Assembly (NCBI RefSeq): GCF_001293735.1
Contig: NZ_BCAH01000012.1
Coordinates: forward strand, 1 to 37,220
DNA: 37,220 nucleotides
Direction: 5' to 3'
DNA from: Limosilactobacillus gorillae
Lineage (GTDB): Bacteria; Bacillota; Bacilli; Lactobacillales; Lactobacillaceae
Positions 16,303 to 25,552 of this stretch are shown here, one piece after another. Made by a program: the position numbers and the translations under genes. How positions within the stretch are numbered: position 1 is the stretch's first letter; each line of letters opens with the position of its first letter. The notes under the pieces were generated by a model, which searched no databases, was not told the origin of the DNA, and was given only the letters and a program-made list of their open reading frames with translations.

Positions 16303-16810
16303 AAAACGTTGGCTTCTAGTGATAGGGGTTATCTTACTGACCGCTTTAAACGTGCCAGCGGTAGCCCAAGCAGCTAGTGACGGTAGTTTATCAGTTAACA
16401 CGCAAACCATTTATGACGATGGACGATCTAATAACGGTGCTAAACGGGACTACGGGGTTAAGACACTGTGGGCGGGAGAACGAGATCAGAAGAATCAAAC
16501 CGAAATGAAACGGGCTAATCAAGTTGGAAAACGGGCTGATCAAGTAGCGTTCACCAACCATGAAAGTAACGACGCCGTAATTACTAAGCACAATAATCAA
16601 GTGTTAAAAACCTATGTGTTTGGTGGCAAATATACGGCACCAACAATCTACACAGCGGCTGATCAAAGTCAATCGTGGTGGGATCGTTATCATCAGGCGG
16701 TATATATTGGGATTTTGATGATGATTTCTTTAATTGTAGGTGGCTGGTTAGGACGTCAATTTGCTTCTTATAAGCAGACGGGAGGTTTTACATGGCAGCA
16801 TCGAGTTTAA
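16280..16810 (+). CDS. essA: T7SS protein EssA
   Basis: A 176-residue membrane protein. An N-terminal hydrophobic segment (about residues 11-31) is followed by a charged, Asn/Lys-rich outer region. A second membrane helix lies near residues 139-158 (VYIGILMMISLIVGGWLG), with a short cytoplasmic tail. Size, topology and position between esaA and esaB match EssA of staphylococcal-type systems. The ATG has GGGAGG upstream, inside the end of esaA. It also overlaps esaB. Its biochemical role is not well defined even in model systems. Confidence 0.85.
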   Translation: MLKMMTNKKRWLLVIGVILLTALNVPAVAQAASDGSLSVNTQTIYDDGRSNNGAKRDYGVKTLWAGERDQKNQTEMKRANQVGKRADQVAFTNHESNDAVITKHNNQVLKTYVFGGKYTAPTIYTAADQSQSWWDRYHQAVYIGILMMISLIVGGWLGRQFASYKQTGGFTWQHRV

Positions 16811-17049
16811 TGCGAGTTGGTTTACGAATCCAAGACCGAATTTTGGATTTACAGATTCCGCGTCAAATGACCCTGGCTAATCTAGCGGCGCAATTACCCG
16901 AGGTATTAGCCGGTTTACGGATTACATTGCCCAACCATTTTGACTTACAAATCACCAATAAAGATCTCCAAATTGACTTACAAGTTGCGCTCGGTGATTA
17001 TCCGATTAGTGATGGTGATCAGCTACAAGTAATGACACACGAGGTATAG
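16792..17049 (+). CDS. esaB: Ubiquitin-like T7SS protein EsaB/YukD
   Basis: An 85-residue cytoplasmic protein with the pattern of the YukD ubiquitin-like fold. It begins with strand-forming GLRIQDRILDLQIPRQMTL, has a central helix, and ends in YPISDGDQLQVMTHEV. GGGAGG precedes the ATG inside essA. EsaB is required for T7SSb activity in Staphylococcus and Bacillus. Overlapping starts on both sides indicate tight translational coupling. Confidence 0.9.
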   Translation: MAASSLMRVGLRIQDRILDLQIPRQMTLANLAAQLPEVLAGLRITLPNHFDLQITNKDLQIDLQVALGDYPISDGDQLQVMTHEV

Positions 17050-17051
17050 AG

Positions 17052-18230
17052 ATGCCAACTTATCATGATGGTTTTACCCAATTACAAATTTCAAAACTCG
17101 ATGCCAAGCGACAGCGGATTGTCACCTTAACGGCCGCCCAGTTTCAACTAGCCCGGTTAAATGAATACACACTGTTTTTAGTAGGTGATGATCATTATCT
17201 AGCCGGAGAGATTCAAAGCCAAGGGGAAGATCAAGTTCAAGTCGCCTATACGATTCCGGAAACGGCGATTACGCTTAAAAAGTATCTGGCTCAACTGACA
17301 CCTTTAGCGGTGATGGAATTAATCCCCCAAAGCTACTGGCTCTTTAATCAATCGACGGATGGCCAGCAAGCCTTCATTCACCCACGTAATCTTTATGTAG
17401 TTGGCAATCGGATCGTGGCCATGCACCGGGGGTTAAACGATTATGTGGCCCCAGTAGTGGAAAGTGAAGATCAACGGGTTTCCCAGCTTCGAGCTTTAGC
17501 CTTATGGATGATTAACCCGAGTTTAGATTACGGAAAAGTGGTGGCGGGAGAAGTGGCTCTTAAAACTACTTTGGCGCAACAATTAGCCCAGGCGACGACT
17601 TTAACAGAAGTCAAGAAAATCATCGATGGTCAAATTTATGTCCAAGTCCAAATTAATCATCAAACGGAGGTAACAGTTAAGAAGAGACGCTATAACCTAA
17701 TGAAATGGTCCAGCTGGATCGCCAGCGGAATCGCCGTTGTACTGGTGGCCCTGTCACTTTACTGGGGACTCCACACAATTCCAAAGCAATCCGCAATTAT
17801 TAAGGCGCAATCTGACTATCAAATGGCTAATTATAGCCAGGTAACGGACGATTTAAAGCGCTATAGTTCAGGTTCATTACCGCAAGTAGCACGCTATATC
17901 TTAGCAGTTTCGTATATCAAGCAAGATTCCCTATCTAATGACCAACAAAAGGTGGTTTTGAAAAACATTTCGCAAAAATCTTCGCAGGTTCAGTTAAGCT
18001 ACTGGATTTATTTGGGAAGGGCTGACTATGACCAAGCACTATCCCTGGCTAAAAATATGGGAGATAGCGAATACATCCTTCATGCCTATGCCAAGTTATA
18101 TACTGAGACGAAAAATGATGACATGATGAATGGCGCAACCAAGCAAAAGAGATTGAATAATTACCGTAAGCAAATCAATAAGTACATTAAAAAGCTTGGA
18201 GGATCAAAGAATGAATTTGAAAGCAATTAA
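17052..18230 (+). CDS. essB: T7SS pseudokinase-fold protein EssB/YukC
   Basis: A 392-residue bitopic membrane protein. The N-terminal cytoplasmic domain (residues 1-215) corresponds to the pseudokinase fold of EssB. One membrane helix lies at about residues 223-242 (WIASGIAVVLVALSLYWGL). The C-terminal extracellular domain (about 245-392) is helical and Lys/Asn/Ser-rich. In Bacillus the homologue YukC bridges EssC and the other subunits. It starts two bases after esaB ends, and its end overlaps essC by 20 bases. Confidence 0.92.
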   Translation: MPTYHDGFTQLQISKLDAKRQRIVTLTAAQFQLARLNEYTLFLVGDDHYLAGEIQSQGEDQVQVAYTIPETAITLKKYLAQLTPLAVMELIPQSYWLFNQSTDGQQAFIHPRNLYVVGNRIVAMHRGLNDYVAPVVESEDQRVSQLRALALWMINPSLDYGKVVAGEVALKTTLAQQLAQATTLTEVKKIIDGQIYVQVQINHQTEVTVKKRRYNLMKWSSWIASGIAVVLVALSLYWGLHTIPKQSAIIKAQSDYQMANYSQVTDDLKRYSSGSLPQVARYILAVSYIKQDSLSNDQQKVVLKNISQKSSQVQLSYWIYLGRADYDQALSLAKNMGDSEYILHAYAKLYTETKNDDMMNGATKQKRLNNYRKQINKYIKKLGGSKNEFESN

Positions 18231-21200
18231 TGAGCTGACCTTTGATCCAGCCTTGCGGTTTGATGATCGTCTCCGTGACGAGCAAGCAGTACGGTGGGAC
18301 CTATTTTATCAGGGAGAACGTTTTGAGCACCTGTCCCTGGCTAATCAGGGGCAGGGTCAAATTGCCGGGCATGTGGTCGTGGTTGAAGGGGGACAGGTCT
18401 ACTTAGATGATGAGCCGCAAGCTCTGAATAACCAAAATTTAGCAGGTTGGCAACTTGTGGAACGGGATCAGCTACACACCTACACCTTTAAACCGACTAC
18501 GACTAAGGTTGTCCTTCAATCCCAGTACAGTGATTTTCAATACCCCACGGACCTCTTTGCCCGGATTGACCTTGAGCAGCAGCGTCTAGATGTTTTTTCC
18601 CATGGCGCCAAGGTCTATGTTAACGGGCATTCGATTGATCGGCAGACTTATGCCTGGCAAACTGGGGACATCTGGTACTTCGATGGGCTTTTAATTGAGC
18701 CCCGGGAGAGTTTTTGGAAGGTCACACCCCTCCGTAATGACATTCAAGTTAACCTTGGTCACCTGTCTTTGACGACCCAGGGAAATGAATACCCGCCGGA
18801 CTTTCCCAACTTTCGGCGAAGTCCGCGGATCTTCCTACGGCCACCGGAAAATAAGGTCAAGGTCGCCAATGTCCCCCGAGATCAGCAAATGCCGCGGAAC
18901 TCGGTCATGCAAATGATTATTCCGCCGGTGGGGATGATCGTCATGTACGCGGTTTTAGCCTACTTATTAGGCTATAACTCCTACATGATGGTAGGCATGG
19001 GAGGGATCACCCTTTTAACCTCCGCCTTTTCCGTCAGCAACTACTTCTCTCAGAAAAAGGAAGTTAAGGCTAAAAACCAGCGGGCCCAGGCTACTTATCA
19101 GGATTACCTCTTGGAAACGGCCGGGGAGATTAACCGCCTCCAGGCTAGGCAAAAGCAAGCCTTAAATTATAATTTCCCGACCCTTGAAACCTTATCTACT
19201 TGGGTTCACCACTATGACGCTCGTCTGTACGAACGCCTCATGGTTCACGATGACTTTCTGGCAATTAGCCTGGGTCACGGGACGATTCCGACGTCTTACC
19301 AGTTAGACTACGACGTTAAGGCAGGGCAAGTGCGGACCACAGAGGAGAAGCGGGTAGAAGAAAAAATCGTTAAGCCTTACCGGGTTCTGCATGACGCGCC
19401 AATTACGGTATTCTTGCGCCAAGCAACCTTGGGTCTAGCGGGTCCGGACGCGGTCTTGCAGACCAGTCTGCAGACAATTCTCTTTCAAATTGCTAGCCTT
19501 CATTCCTACCACGACGTCCAGTTTGTTGCCATCTTAAACGAGCAGGAGTACCAAAGACACTGGCAGGAGTGGCGGTGGCTGCCGCACTTTCAGTCCGAGG
19601 ATATGAACCTACGGGGACTGGTTTACAATTCACAAACGCGGGATATGGTCCTCAATTCAGTTTATCAGCTCCTGGTTCAACGGCGTCAGTTGATTCAAGA
19701 GCACGCCATGAAGGAGGGGGATCTCTTTAAGCCTCACTTGGTCTTAGTAATTCAAGACGAGTCTTGGCTGAATGGTCACAATTTAAATGAGTTCTTAAAC
19801 GAAGACCTTGGTCCCTATGGGGTAACGGTGATTTGGGCTAAGGAAACTGCCAACGCCCTGCCCGAAACGGTGACCACCCTGGTCGAATACCGGTCCAGCA
19901 AGTTGGCAACCCTGGTTAATCAGGACCACGTTTACCTGGACCTTGACTTTGAACCAAATCCTGCTCCAGTCCGCTACCCGATGACTGATTCGATCAAACG
20001 GTTGGCCAACCTCAATCATATTGAAGTCGAAAAGAACTCGATTCCCGATAGCATTACCTTCTTAGATCTGTATGGGGTTAAGCATGTGAACGAATTGGGC
20101 GTCTTAAAGCGCTGGGCTAAGGCCGATACGTCAAAGACCTTAGCGGTACCACTGGGTATGCGGGGGAAGAACGACTTAGTTGATTTAAACCTCCATGAAC
20201 GGGTCCATGGCCCCCACGGGTTAATCGCTGGGACAACTGGTTCTGGGAAGTCGGAGTTACTCCAGTCCTATATCCTGTCGCTTGCCGTTAACTTTGCCCC
20301 CGAAGATGTTGGCTTCTTGCCAATTGACTATAAGGGTGGGGGGATGGCAAACCTCTTCGCTAAGTTACCTCATTTGATGGGCATGATTACTAACTTGGAC
20401 GGGGCGGCGACGGATCGGGCATTGAAATCAATTCATGCCGAGCTCCAGCGGCGGCAGTGCTACTTCCGAGAATTCGGTGTTAATAACATTAACGGCTACA
20501 CCAAACTTTATAAGGAAGGAAAGCATCACCCTAATGATGAGCAGTACCCGCACGAGCCACTACCGCACCTCTTTTTAATCTCTGATGAATTTGCCGAATT
20601 GAAGGCAAATGAACCAGACTTCATGGATGAATTGGTTTCTACGGCGCGGATTGGGCGGTCTCTGGGGGTTCACTTAATCCTAGCGACCCAAAAGCCCAGC
20701 GGGGTGGTTAATGACCAGATCTGGTCCAACTCCCGCTTCAAAATTGCCTTAAAGGTGTCGGAACCAGCTGATTCGAAGGAGATTATTCACACCCCTGACG
20801 CTGCCACGATCACCCAAGTTGGACGGGCTTACTTGCAAGTAGGGAATAACGAAATCTACGAACTCTTCCAATCGGCCTATTCCAGTGCCGATTACGAACC
20901 CGATAATGACGTGGCTAACCAAGTCGATAATCGGATCTGGTTAATTAACCACTTGGGACAAGCGGAACTTTTAACCCGGGATTTATCCGAAGTTGAATCA
21001 GGAAGCGTCACCGATGGGCAAACGCAACTAGAAGCCGTGGTGGATGAAATTGCCAGGGATACGAATGAAGTGGACGCCGTGATTCCAATGAAGCCATGGT
21101 TGCCGCCGCTGAGGGAAAGCCTAGCGGGCCCTGCCATTGATTGGCAGGAAGCCTGGACTAAGGAACGAACCCTTACGGTACCTTTCGGTATGCTTGATAT

Positions 21201-22677
21201 TCCATCACATCAGGAACAAAAGCCACTAAACTTTAACTTGGCCAAGCTTAATCCAACTTTAATTATTGGTTCAGCTGGTTATGGAAAGTCGGTGGCCTTA
21301 CAAACAATTATCACGAACTTGGCGAAAACCAACAATCCGGAACAGGTCCAATTTTACTTGCTTGATTTTGGAACCAATGGACTTTTACCGTTAGTTGGGC
21401 TTCCCCATGTTGGGGATATTGCCGGCTTTGATAATTTAGAAAAGCTCGGTAAGCTCCTCAAGAAGCTATCCAAATTGGTCGATGATCGTAAGGAGCTGTT
21501 CCAAGATAAGGGAGTCTCTAACCTTACTCAGTATGAAGAGCTGACCGGTGAAAGCTTACCGGTAACGGTAGTTGCCATTGATGCCTATGATACAGTGGTT
21601 GAAAATGAGGCCCAACGTAACGACATTGATTTAGTGATCACCAAGCTCCTTCGGGAAGGGCAGGCCCTGGGAATCTACACGATTATAACCGCCAACCGTT
21701 ATTCCAGTTTTCGAGTGGGTGTGACATCAAACATCACCACTCGAATTGGGTTGTACATGGTTGACGACAACGCCCCGCGGGAAATGTTAGGCCGGGAAGT
21801 CCTAAAGCAAAGCCCCATCCCGGGACGGGGGCAATTAGAAGTTGACGGAGAAATGTTGGCCTTTCAGGTTTATACGCCGAGTGAACATGATGATTCACTT
21901 AAGATTGTTCAAGACCTGCGTCAGCTGGGTGAAGCGATGAGCCAAGCTTGGCAAGGGAAGGTGCCGGAGAAGGTGGCGATGCTGCCAAGGGAAATACTGG
22001 CAGATAACGCCTTCAAGGATCAACGTGTTCTTGACTTGCTTAACCATCACAATATTTTACTGGGTTACGATAAAGAAAGTGCTGAACCAGTTGGCGTTAA
22101 TTTATCAGAAAGTGGCTTCTTCACCATCTTTAGTGATAACTACGTCCAAGATGAAATGATTTTGGCAACCGTTAAACGGAGCTTTAAGCACCTCAGGGGA
22201 ATTACTCGTTATCTAGTGAAGACCAGTGAAGATGAGGTTGCCTACGGACCAAATACTTTTGACCAAGTTATTAATAAAGACGAGGTGTTAGCATTCTTCA
22301 ACACAATTAAACAAGAAATTCAAAAACGCAAGGTTAATCATGACCAATCACCAATCTATATCTTGGTAGTGAATGCTCATCTATTAGGTGCCATTTTAGG
22401 GCAAAGCGAGGATAACTTCAGAAGTACATTGCTGGCTGCTAAGCAGGTTGGAATTAATTTCTTCTTTATTGGTGCTTTCAAATCATTTATTGCTAATTAT
22501 GGCGGAGTTGATAAAGCCCTAAAGAATTCAACCACGGTTGGAGCATTGGGTGTTCGCTTCCACGATCAGTCAATTGCTAAAGTCAATTCTAGGTACTCAG
22601 AGCCGGCCATGAGAGAAGACGAATTATCATACTTCAGTGGAATGAACGGCTTACGGATCAGATTATTAACGGAGTAG
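18211..22677 (+). CDS. essC: T7SS motor ATPase EssC/YukBA
   Basis: A 1488-residue FtsK/SpoIIIE-type motor. The first 200 or so residues match the tandem FHA region of EssC. Two membrane helices lie near residues 235-280. ATPase 1 has Walker A GTTGSGKS at 674-681 and Walker B with Asp792-Glu793 (LISDEFAELK). ATPase 2 has Walker A GSAGYGKS at 1020-1027, but its Walker B region reads VVAIDAYD, with no Glu after the Asp. The third domain (about 1270-1488) has no intact Walker A, only GYDKESAEP. The ATG at 18211, with TTGGAGG upstream, is preferred over the TTG at 18196, which is part of that ribosome binding site. The 3' end is much more AT-rich than the centre. Confidence 0.95.
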   Translation: MNLKAINELTFDPALRFDDRLRDEQAVRWDLFYQGERFEHLSLANQGQGQIAGHVVVVEGGQVYLDDEPQALNNQNLAGWQLVERDQLHTYTFKPTTTKVVLQSQYSDFQYPTDLFARIDLEQQRLDVFSHGAKVYVNGHSIDRQTYAWQTGDIWYFDGLLIEPRESFWKVTPLRNDIQVNLGHLSLTTQGNEYPPDFPNFRRSPRIFLRPPENKVKVANVPRDQQMPRNSVMQMIIPPVGMIVMYAVLAYLLGYNSYMMVGMGGITLLTSAFSVSNYFSQKKEVKAKNQRAQATYQDYLLETAGEINRLQARQKQALNYNFPTLETLSTWVHHYDARLYERLMVHDDFLAISLGHGTIPTSYQLDYDVKAGQVRTTEEKRVEEKIVKPYRVLHDAPITVFLRQATLGLAGPDAVLQTSLQTILFQIASLHSYHDVQFVAILNEQEYQRHWQEWRWLPHFQSEDMNLRGLVYNSQTRDMVLNSVYQLLVQRRQLIQEHAMKEGDLFKPHLVLVIQDESWLNGHNLNEFLNEDLGPYGVTVIWAKETANALPETVTTLVEYRSSKLATLVNQDHVYLDLDFEPNPAPVRYPMTDSIKRLANLNHIEVEKNSIPDSITFLDLYGVKHVNELGVLKRWAKADTSKTLAVPLGMRGKNDLVDLNLHERVHGPHGLIAGTTGSGKSELLQSYILSLAVNFAPEDVGFLPIDYKGGGMANLFAKLPHLMGMITNLDGAATDRALKSIHAELQRRQCYFREFGVNNINGYTKLYKEGKHHPNDEQYPHEPLPHLFLISDEFAELKANEPDFMDELVSTARIGRSLGVHLILATQKPSGVVNDQIWSNSRFKIALKVSEPADSKEIIHTPDAATITQVGRAYLQVGNNEIYELFQSAYSSADYEPDNDVANQVDNRIWLINHLGQAELLTRDLSEVESGSVTDGQTQLEAVVDEIARDTNEVDAVIPMKPWLPPLRESLAGPAIDWQEAWTKERTLTVPFGMLDIPSHQEQKPLNFNLAKLNPTLIIGSAGYGKSVALQTIITNLAKTNNPEQVQFYLLDFGTNGLLPLVGLPHVGDIAGFDNLEKLGKLLKKLSKLVDDRKELFQDKGVSNLTQYEELTGESLPVTVVAIDAYDTVVENEAQRNDIDLVITKLLREGQALGIYTIITANRYSSFRVGVTSNITTRIGLYMVDDNAPREMLGREVLKQSPIPGRGQLEVDGEMLAFQVYTPSEHDDSLKIVQDLRQLGEAMSQAWQGKVPEKVAMLPREILADNAFKDQRVLDLLNHHNILLGYDKESAEPVGVNLSESGFFTIFSDNYVQDEMILATVKRSFKHLRGITRYLVKTSEDEVAYGPNTFDQVINKDEVLAFFNTIKQEIQKRKVNHDQSPIYILVVNAHLLGAILGQSEDNFRSTLLAAKQVGINFFFIGAFKSFIANYGGVDKALKNSTTVGALGVRFHDQSIAKVNSRYSEPAMREDELSYFSGMNGLRIRLLTE

Positions 22678-22681
22678 AACG

Positions 22682-22948
22682 ATGGGAAAAAATTCAGCAA
22701 AAATACAACGATTAAATGCGGCTAAAACTAAATTAAGAACCTACCAAACTAACATGTCAGCTCAGGAACGAGAATTAGAATCGATCAAGTCTTACTATCA
22801 AGATAGTTTTAAAGGTAACCGCCGGGATCAGTTTAATAAGAAGGTCGAAGCGGTAAAGACCTCGACCCATGTTCTTACGACCAATATTGGTGATGCCATT
22901 ACAAAGATTGAAACACGGATTGGGCTTCTTGAGTTAGATAACCATTAG
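22682..22948 (+). CDS. Small helical WXG-like protein, LXG partner candidate
   Basis: An 88-residue, highly charged, all-helical protein beginning four bases after essC, with GGAG in the essC end as its ribosome binding site. Two helices flank a turn in SFKGNRRDQF, where Phe-x-Gly replaces Trp-x-Gly. It resembles DUF5082/YwqH-type proteins (Lap1-like), which pair with LXG toxins and help present them to EssC. The assignment rests on size, helix pattern and position rather than a firm family match. Confidence 0.7.
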   Translation: MGKNSAKIQRLNAAKTKLRTYQTNMSAQERELESIKSYYQDSFKGNRRDQFNKKVEAVKTSTHVLTTNIGDAITKIETRIGLLELDNH

Positions 22949-22961
22949 GGGGGAAATTTAT

Positions 22962-23234
22962 ATGGTAAAAATTAGTGTCGATAAAGAAGGCTGGTCGCAG
23001 GTCGTATCCAGTTATTCGACTGGTGTAAATGGAATTGATAAATTGTCCTCAATTAGCTTAAGCAGTAGTGAACCGAAACCATTCAAAGAGTTTGAAAACT
23101 ATATTAAGTCCTTTAATAAGTCCCTAGGTAATTTTAAAACCTATGTTCATAATCAAACCATTAACTTGCAAACGGTAGCCGGTAACAAGGTTGAAACTGA
23201 TAAGCAGGGTTATGATGACCTTAAAGTGGGCTAG
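22962..23234 (+). CDS. Second small helical protein, LXG partner candidate
   Basis: A 90-residue protein with a strong GGGGGG-type ribosome binding site. It is predicted helical, with a central Ser-rich turn (SSISLSSSEPKPF) and a C-terminal GYDDLKVG. Size, spacing and order match the second LXG partner (Lap2-like, DUF3130/TIGR04197 group) seen in other LXG operons. The similarity is recognised by eye and remains uncertain. It starts 14 bases after the first partner gene. Confidence 0.68.
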   Translation: MVKISVDKEGWSQVVSSYSTGVNGIDKLSSISLSSSEPKPFKEFENYIKSFNKSLGNFKTYVHNQTINLQTVAGNKVETDKQGYDDLKVG

Positions 23235-23242
23235 GTGATGAT

Positions 23243-23881
23243 ATGGAAGCACAGTTAAAAGAATGCCGGGAGCAATTTAAGTTAACGGTTCCCGACGATC
23301 CACTTATTGATGAGTTTGTCTTAACGCTGGGGATGAATTTAGAACTTCATCGCCAGGTCTTGGTGGCCTTCATTAAGGGTGAGTCATCATATAATTACCA
23401 ACCCTTGCTGGGATCACCCTTAACAATAACCTTTGGTGACCAGGTGATGATCAAACAGTTGGACAATTCAATTACTATTACGCGACTGGAATTTTTAGAT
23501 CTAATGTTTGGAATTGATTTTGTCTACAGTCCGATTTACCCGATTGGAACGGTACTAACCTTAGATGCTACTCTCCAACCCGCTTCAATGCAGGCTGAAA
23601 TGAGCGAATTTAATCCAAAGCGACAGGTGGTGGTTGTGGCCCAAAAAACCGTTATTGATAATCGTTTTGTTGATTACCTAGCTTACCCATATCCACAAGG
23701 GTTAGTAGGTGATGTTCAACCGATTTTGGTCGGTAATATCGCGATTAAGGCTGTTGAGGTCCAAGGGCCAGAAACTAAGTTAAGTCAAGAATACAGTGAA
23801 TACTTAAAGGAGCAACTTGCCCGAGCAGGGATAATGGCTTTGAACTACCAAACGTGGAGGGATGGTGAACTTAGTGGTTAA
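23243..23881 (+). CDS. DUF4176-like adaptor protein of LXG module
   Basis: A 212-residue soluble protein. Residues 1-105 are not recognised. Residues 98-155 resemble DUF4176 (IYPIGTVLTLDATL, VVVVAQKTVIDNRFVDYLAYPYPQGLVG), a small domain frequent in LXG toxin operons. An independent copy of the domain is encoded at 26641-26946. It starts eight bases after the small helical gene and overlaps the effector gene. A chaperone or targeting role for the effector is an inference from position. It has no signal peptide and no membrane segment. Confidence 0.65.
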   Translation: MEAQLKECREQFKLTVPDDPLIDEFVLTLGMNLELHRQVLVAFIKGESSYNYQPLLGSPLTITFGDQVMIKQLDNSITITRLEFLDLMFGIDFVYSPIYPIGTVLTLDATLQPASMQAEMSEFNPKRQVVVVAQKTVIDNRFVDYLAYPYPQGLVGDVQPILVGNIAIKAVEVQGPETKLSQEYSEYLKEQLARAGIMALNYQTWRDGELSG

Positions 23882-25508
23882 AGTTAAGTTTAATGAACTA
23901 CAAACAGCCTATACAGCCTTACAAAATTCAATTAACACAACGGACACTGAGTTAGGGGCTGCTGATAAAGCAGCTGCATCGGTTGCCTCGACGAAGAGTA
24001 TGCAGGGAGCAACTAAAGACGCAATTGATGATGAATTTAATAATTATACTAAGCCCTTAATTGCTGGTTACCAAGGGGTGGGGCAACGGATTCTAACCGA
24101 GTATTCGAACCTTTATCATAATCTCCAAGCCGCAACTTCGGAATATGATAGCAATGCCATTATTGGGACTGGCGCTTTAGGTAGCTTGATTAATGACGTT
24201 AATAAGCAAAAACAAGCGATTGATGAAGTGGCTAAGGACGTGAATAGTGTTTTTACTGGGATCAGCGATTTAATTTATCTTAATCATCTGATTATAAGTG
24301 CAGTTGATACCAATGCCCAAGCTGCTGTAAAGGATATTACTAATCTCCGGCAAGCCTTATGGGATTTTGACGGTCGGAAGCTAACCGAGGATATTGGAAG
24401 CTTACTTAATACACAAAATTTAACCTTAAGTACGGTTGGTGGGACGGCTCAACATACTGGTCCATATACTTCCACGAAGGATAAGAAGATCTTCGAGTCC
24501 GACAAGTATAAGAAGGAAATCCGGGCCAATAATGATACGGTTGATCAGATCACTCAAGAATACTTCCAAAAAAACTATCCAGAACTTGCTGAATACGGGG
24601 GTACATTACCAGCCAGTACCTTGAATCAGGTCGATGGTATGCTGACCATGTGCTCATTTAACGTGGGAGTCAGCAAGTACAGAGAATTATATAATCAGGT
24701 TAAGAAAGCGGTATCAGATAATGGATTGGTCAAAGGAGCAAGCGTCCTTACGGGATTAGCTAGAACGTATCATAACTTTTATAGTCAACTATACAAAAAA
24801 AGCGCTAAAGATCGGAAGGCCGTGATGGCATTAAACGAATTCTCCAAGAAGATGGGGAAGGTCATTTCGACCACAAAGGCTAGTAACTTAGTTTCTAAAA
24901 TTCAAAAGTTACAAAAGAAGACGGATAAGGTCATTGATCACTTCAGTAACATTTATAAATCCTCTAAGCTAGGGGAGAAAGCTAGCTCATTTGGTAAAGT
25001 AGTTGGTTATATTAGAAAGCCATCTAAAGCAGTAAAGAACCTAATCAAAAAAGTAGGAAAACCACTCGCTAAATTTGGCTTTAAATCAAAGCTCGGTGCG
25101 GTTGTCAAGGGTACGAAGTGGTTATCTAAGAAAGCCGGTTGGATTGGTGCTGTTGCTAACATTGGTGTCGATACTACTTTTGCCTATAATGATAAATCAA
25201 ATGCATTTACGCGTGGGAACGTTGGCCATTCGGTAATTCATGCAGGTGTGAATACCATTAAGAATGCGGGACCACTTGAAGGAACAATGGCTGGAGCATC
25301 TATTGGTAGTGCGATCCCTATAGTAGGTACAGCAGTTGGTGCAGGTATTGGATTTGCCATTGGTAGTGCTAATTGGGCGTGGGGAAAAGTCATTGATAAA
25401 CTAGTCGGTATAAATAGCAAGGATAAAGCATATGACATGATTGAAAAAGTTTTAGGCAAAGGATATGACGCATTAACGGGTGAAAAAACAACTCCGCAAC
25501 CCAGTTGA
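23862..25508 (+). CDS. LXG-like T7SS effector with C-terminal glycine zipper
   Basis: A 548-residue protein in the place of an LXG toxin. Residues 1-200 are helical and LXG-like (VKVKFNELQTAYTALQNSI, then long amphipathic helices). Residues 200-440 are Lys-rich and unassigned. Near residues 470-510 lies a glycine zipper with G/A-x-x-x-G spacing (GTMAGASIGSAIP, GTAVGAGIGFAIGSANWAWG), as in pore-forming TelE of Streptococcus. No nuclease, NADase or lipase motif was seen, so membrane damage is the favoured activity. The start is uncertain: ATG 23862 touches the GGAGG, and GTG at 23865 or 23874 is possible. It overlaps the adaptor gene by 20 bases. Confidence 0.8.
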   Translation: MVNLVVKVKFNELQTAYTALQNSINTTDTELGAADKAAASVASTKSMQGATKDAIDDEFNNYTKPLIAGYQGVGQRILTEYSNLYHNLQAATSEYDSNAIIGTGALGSLINDVNKQKQAIDEVAKDVNSVFTGISDLIYLNHLIISAVDTNAQAAVKDITNLRQALWDFDGRKLTEDIGSLLNTQNLTLSTVGGTAQHTGPYTSTKDKKIFESDKYKKEIRANNDTVDQITQEYFQKNYPELAEYGGTLPASTLNQVDGMLTMCSFNVGVSKYRELYNQVKKAVSDNGLVKGASVLTGLARTYHNFYSQLYKKSAKDRKAVMALNEFSKKMGKVISTTKASNLVSKIQKLQKKTDKVIDHFSNIYKSSKLGEKASSFGKVVGYIRKPSKAVKNLIKKVGKPLAKFGFKSKLGAVVKGTKWLSKKAGWIGAVANIGVDTTFAYNDKSNAFTRGNVGHSVIHAGVNTIKNAGPLEGTMAGASIGSAIPIVGTAVGAGIGFAIGSANWAWGKVIDKLVGINSKDKAYDMIEKVLGKGYDALTGEKTTPQPS

Positions 25509-25552
25509 TATGGTGATCGTTAGTTTAACTAGAAAGTTGATAGGTGTATGAC

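Noticed and set aside
18196-18210. TTG start of essC
   Set aside because: The TTG belongs to the TTGGAGG ribosome binding sequence; ATG 18211 has the proper spacing.
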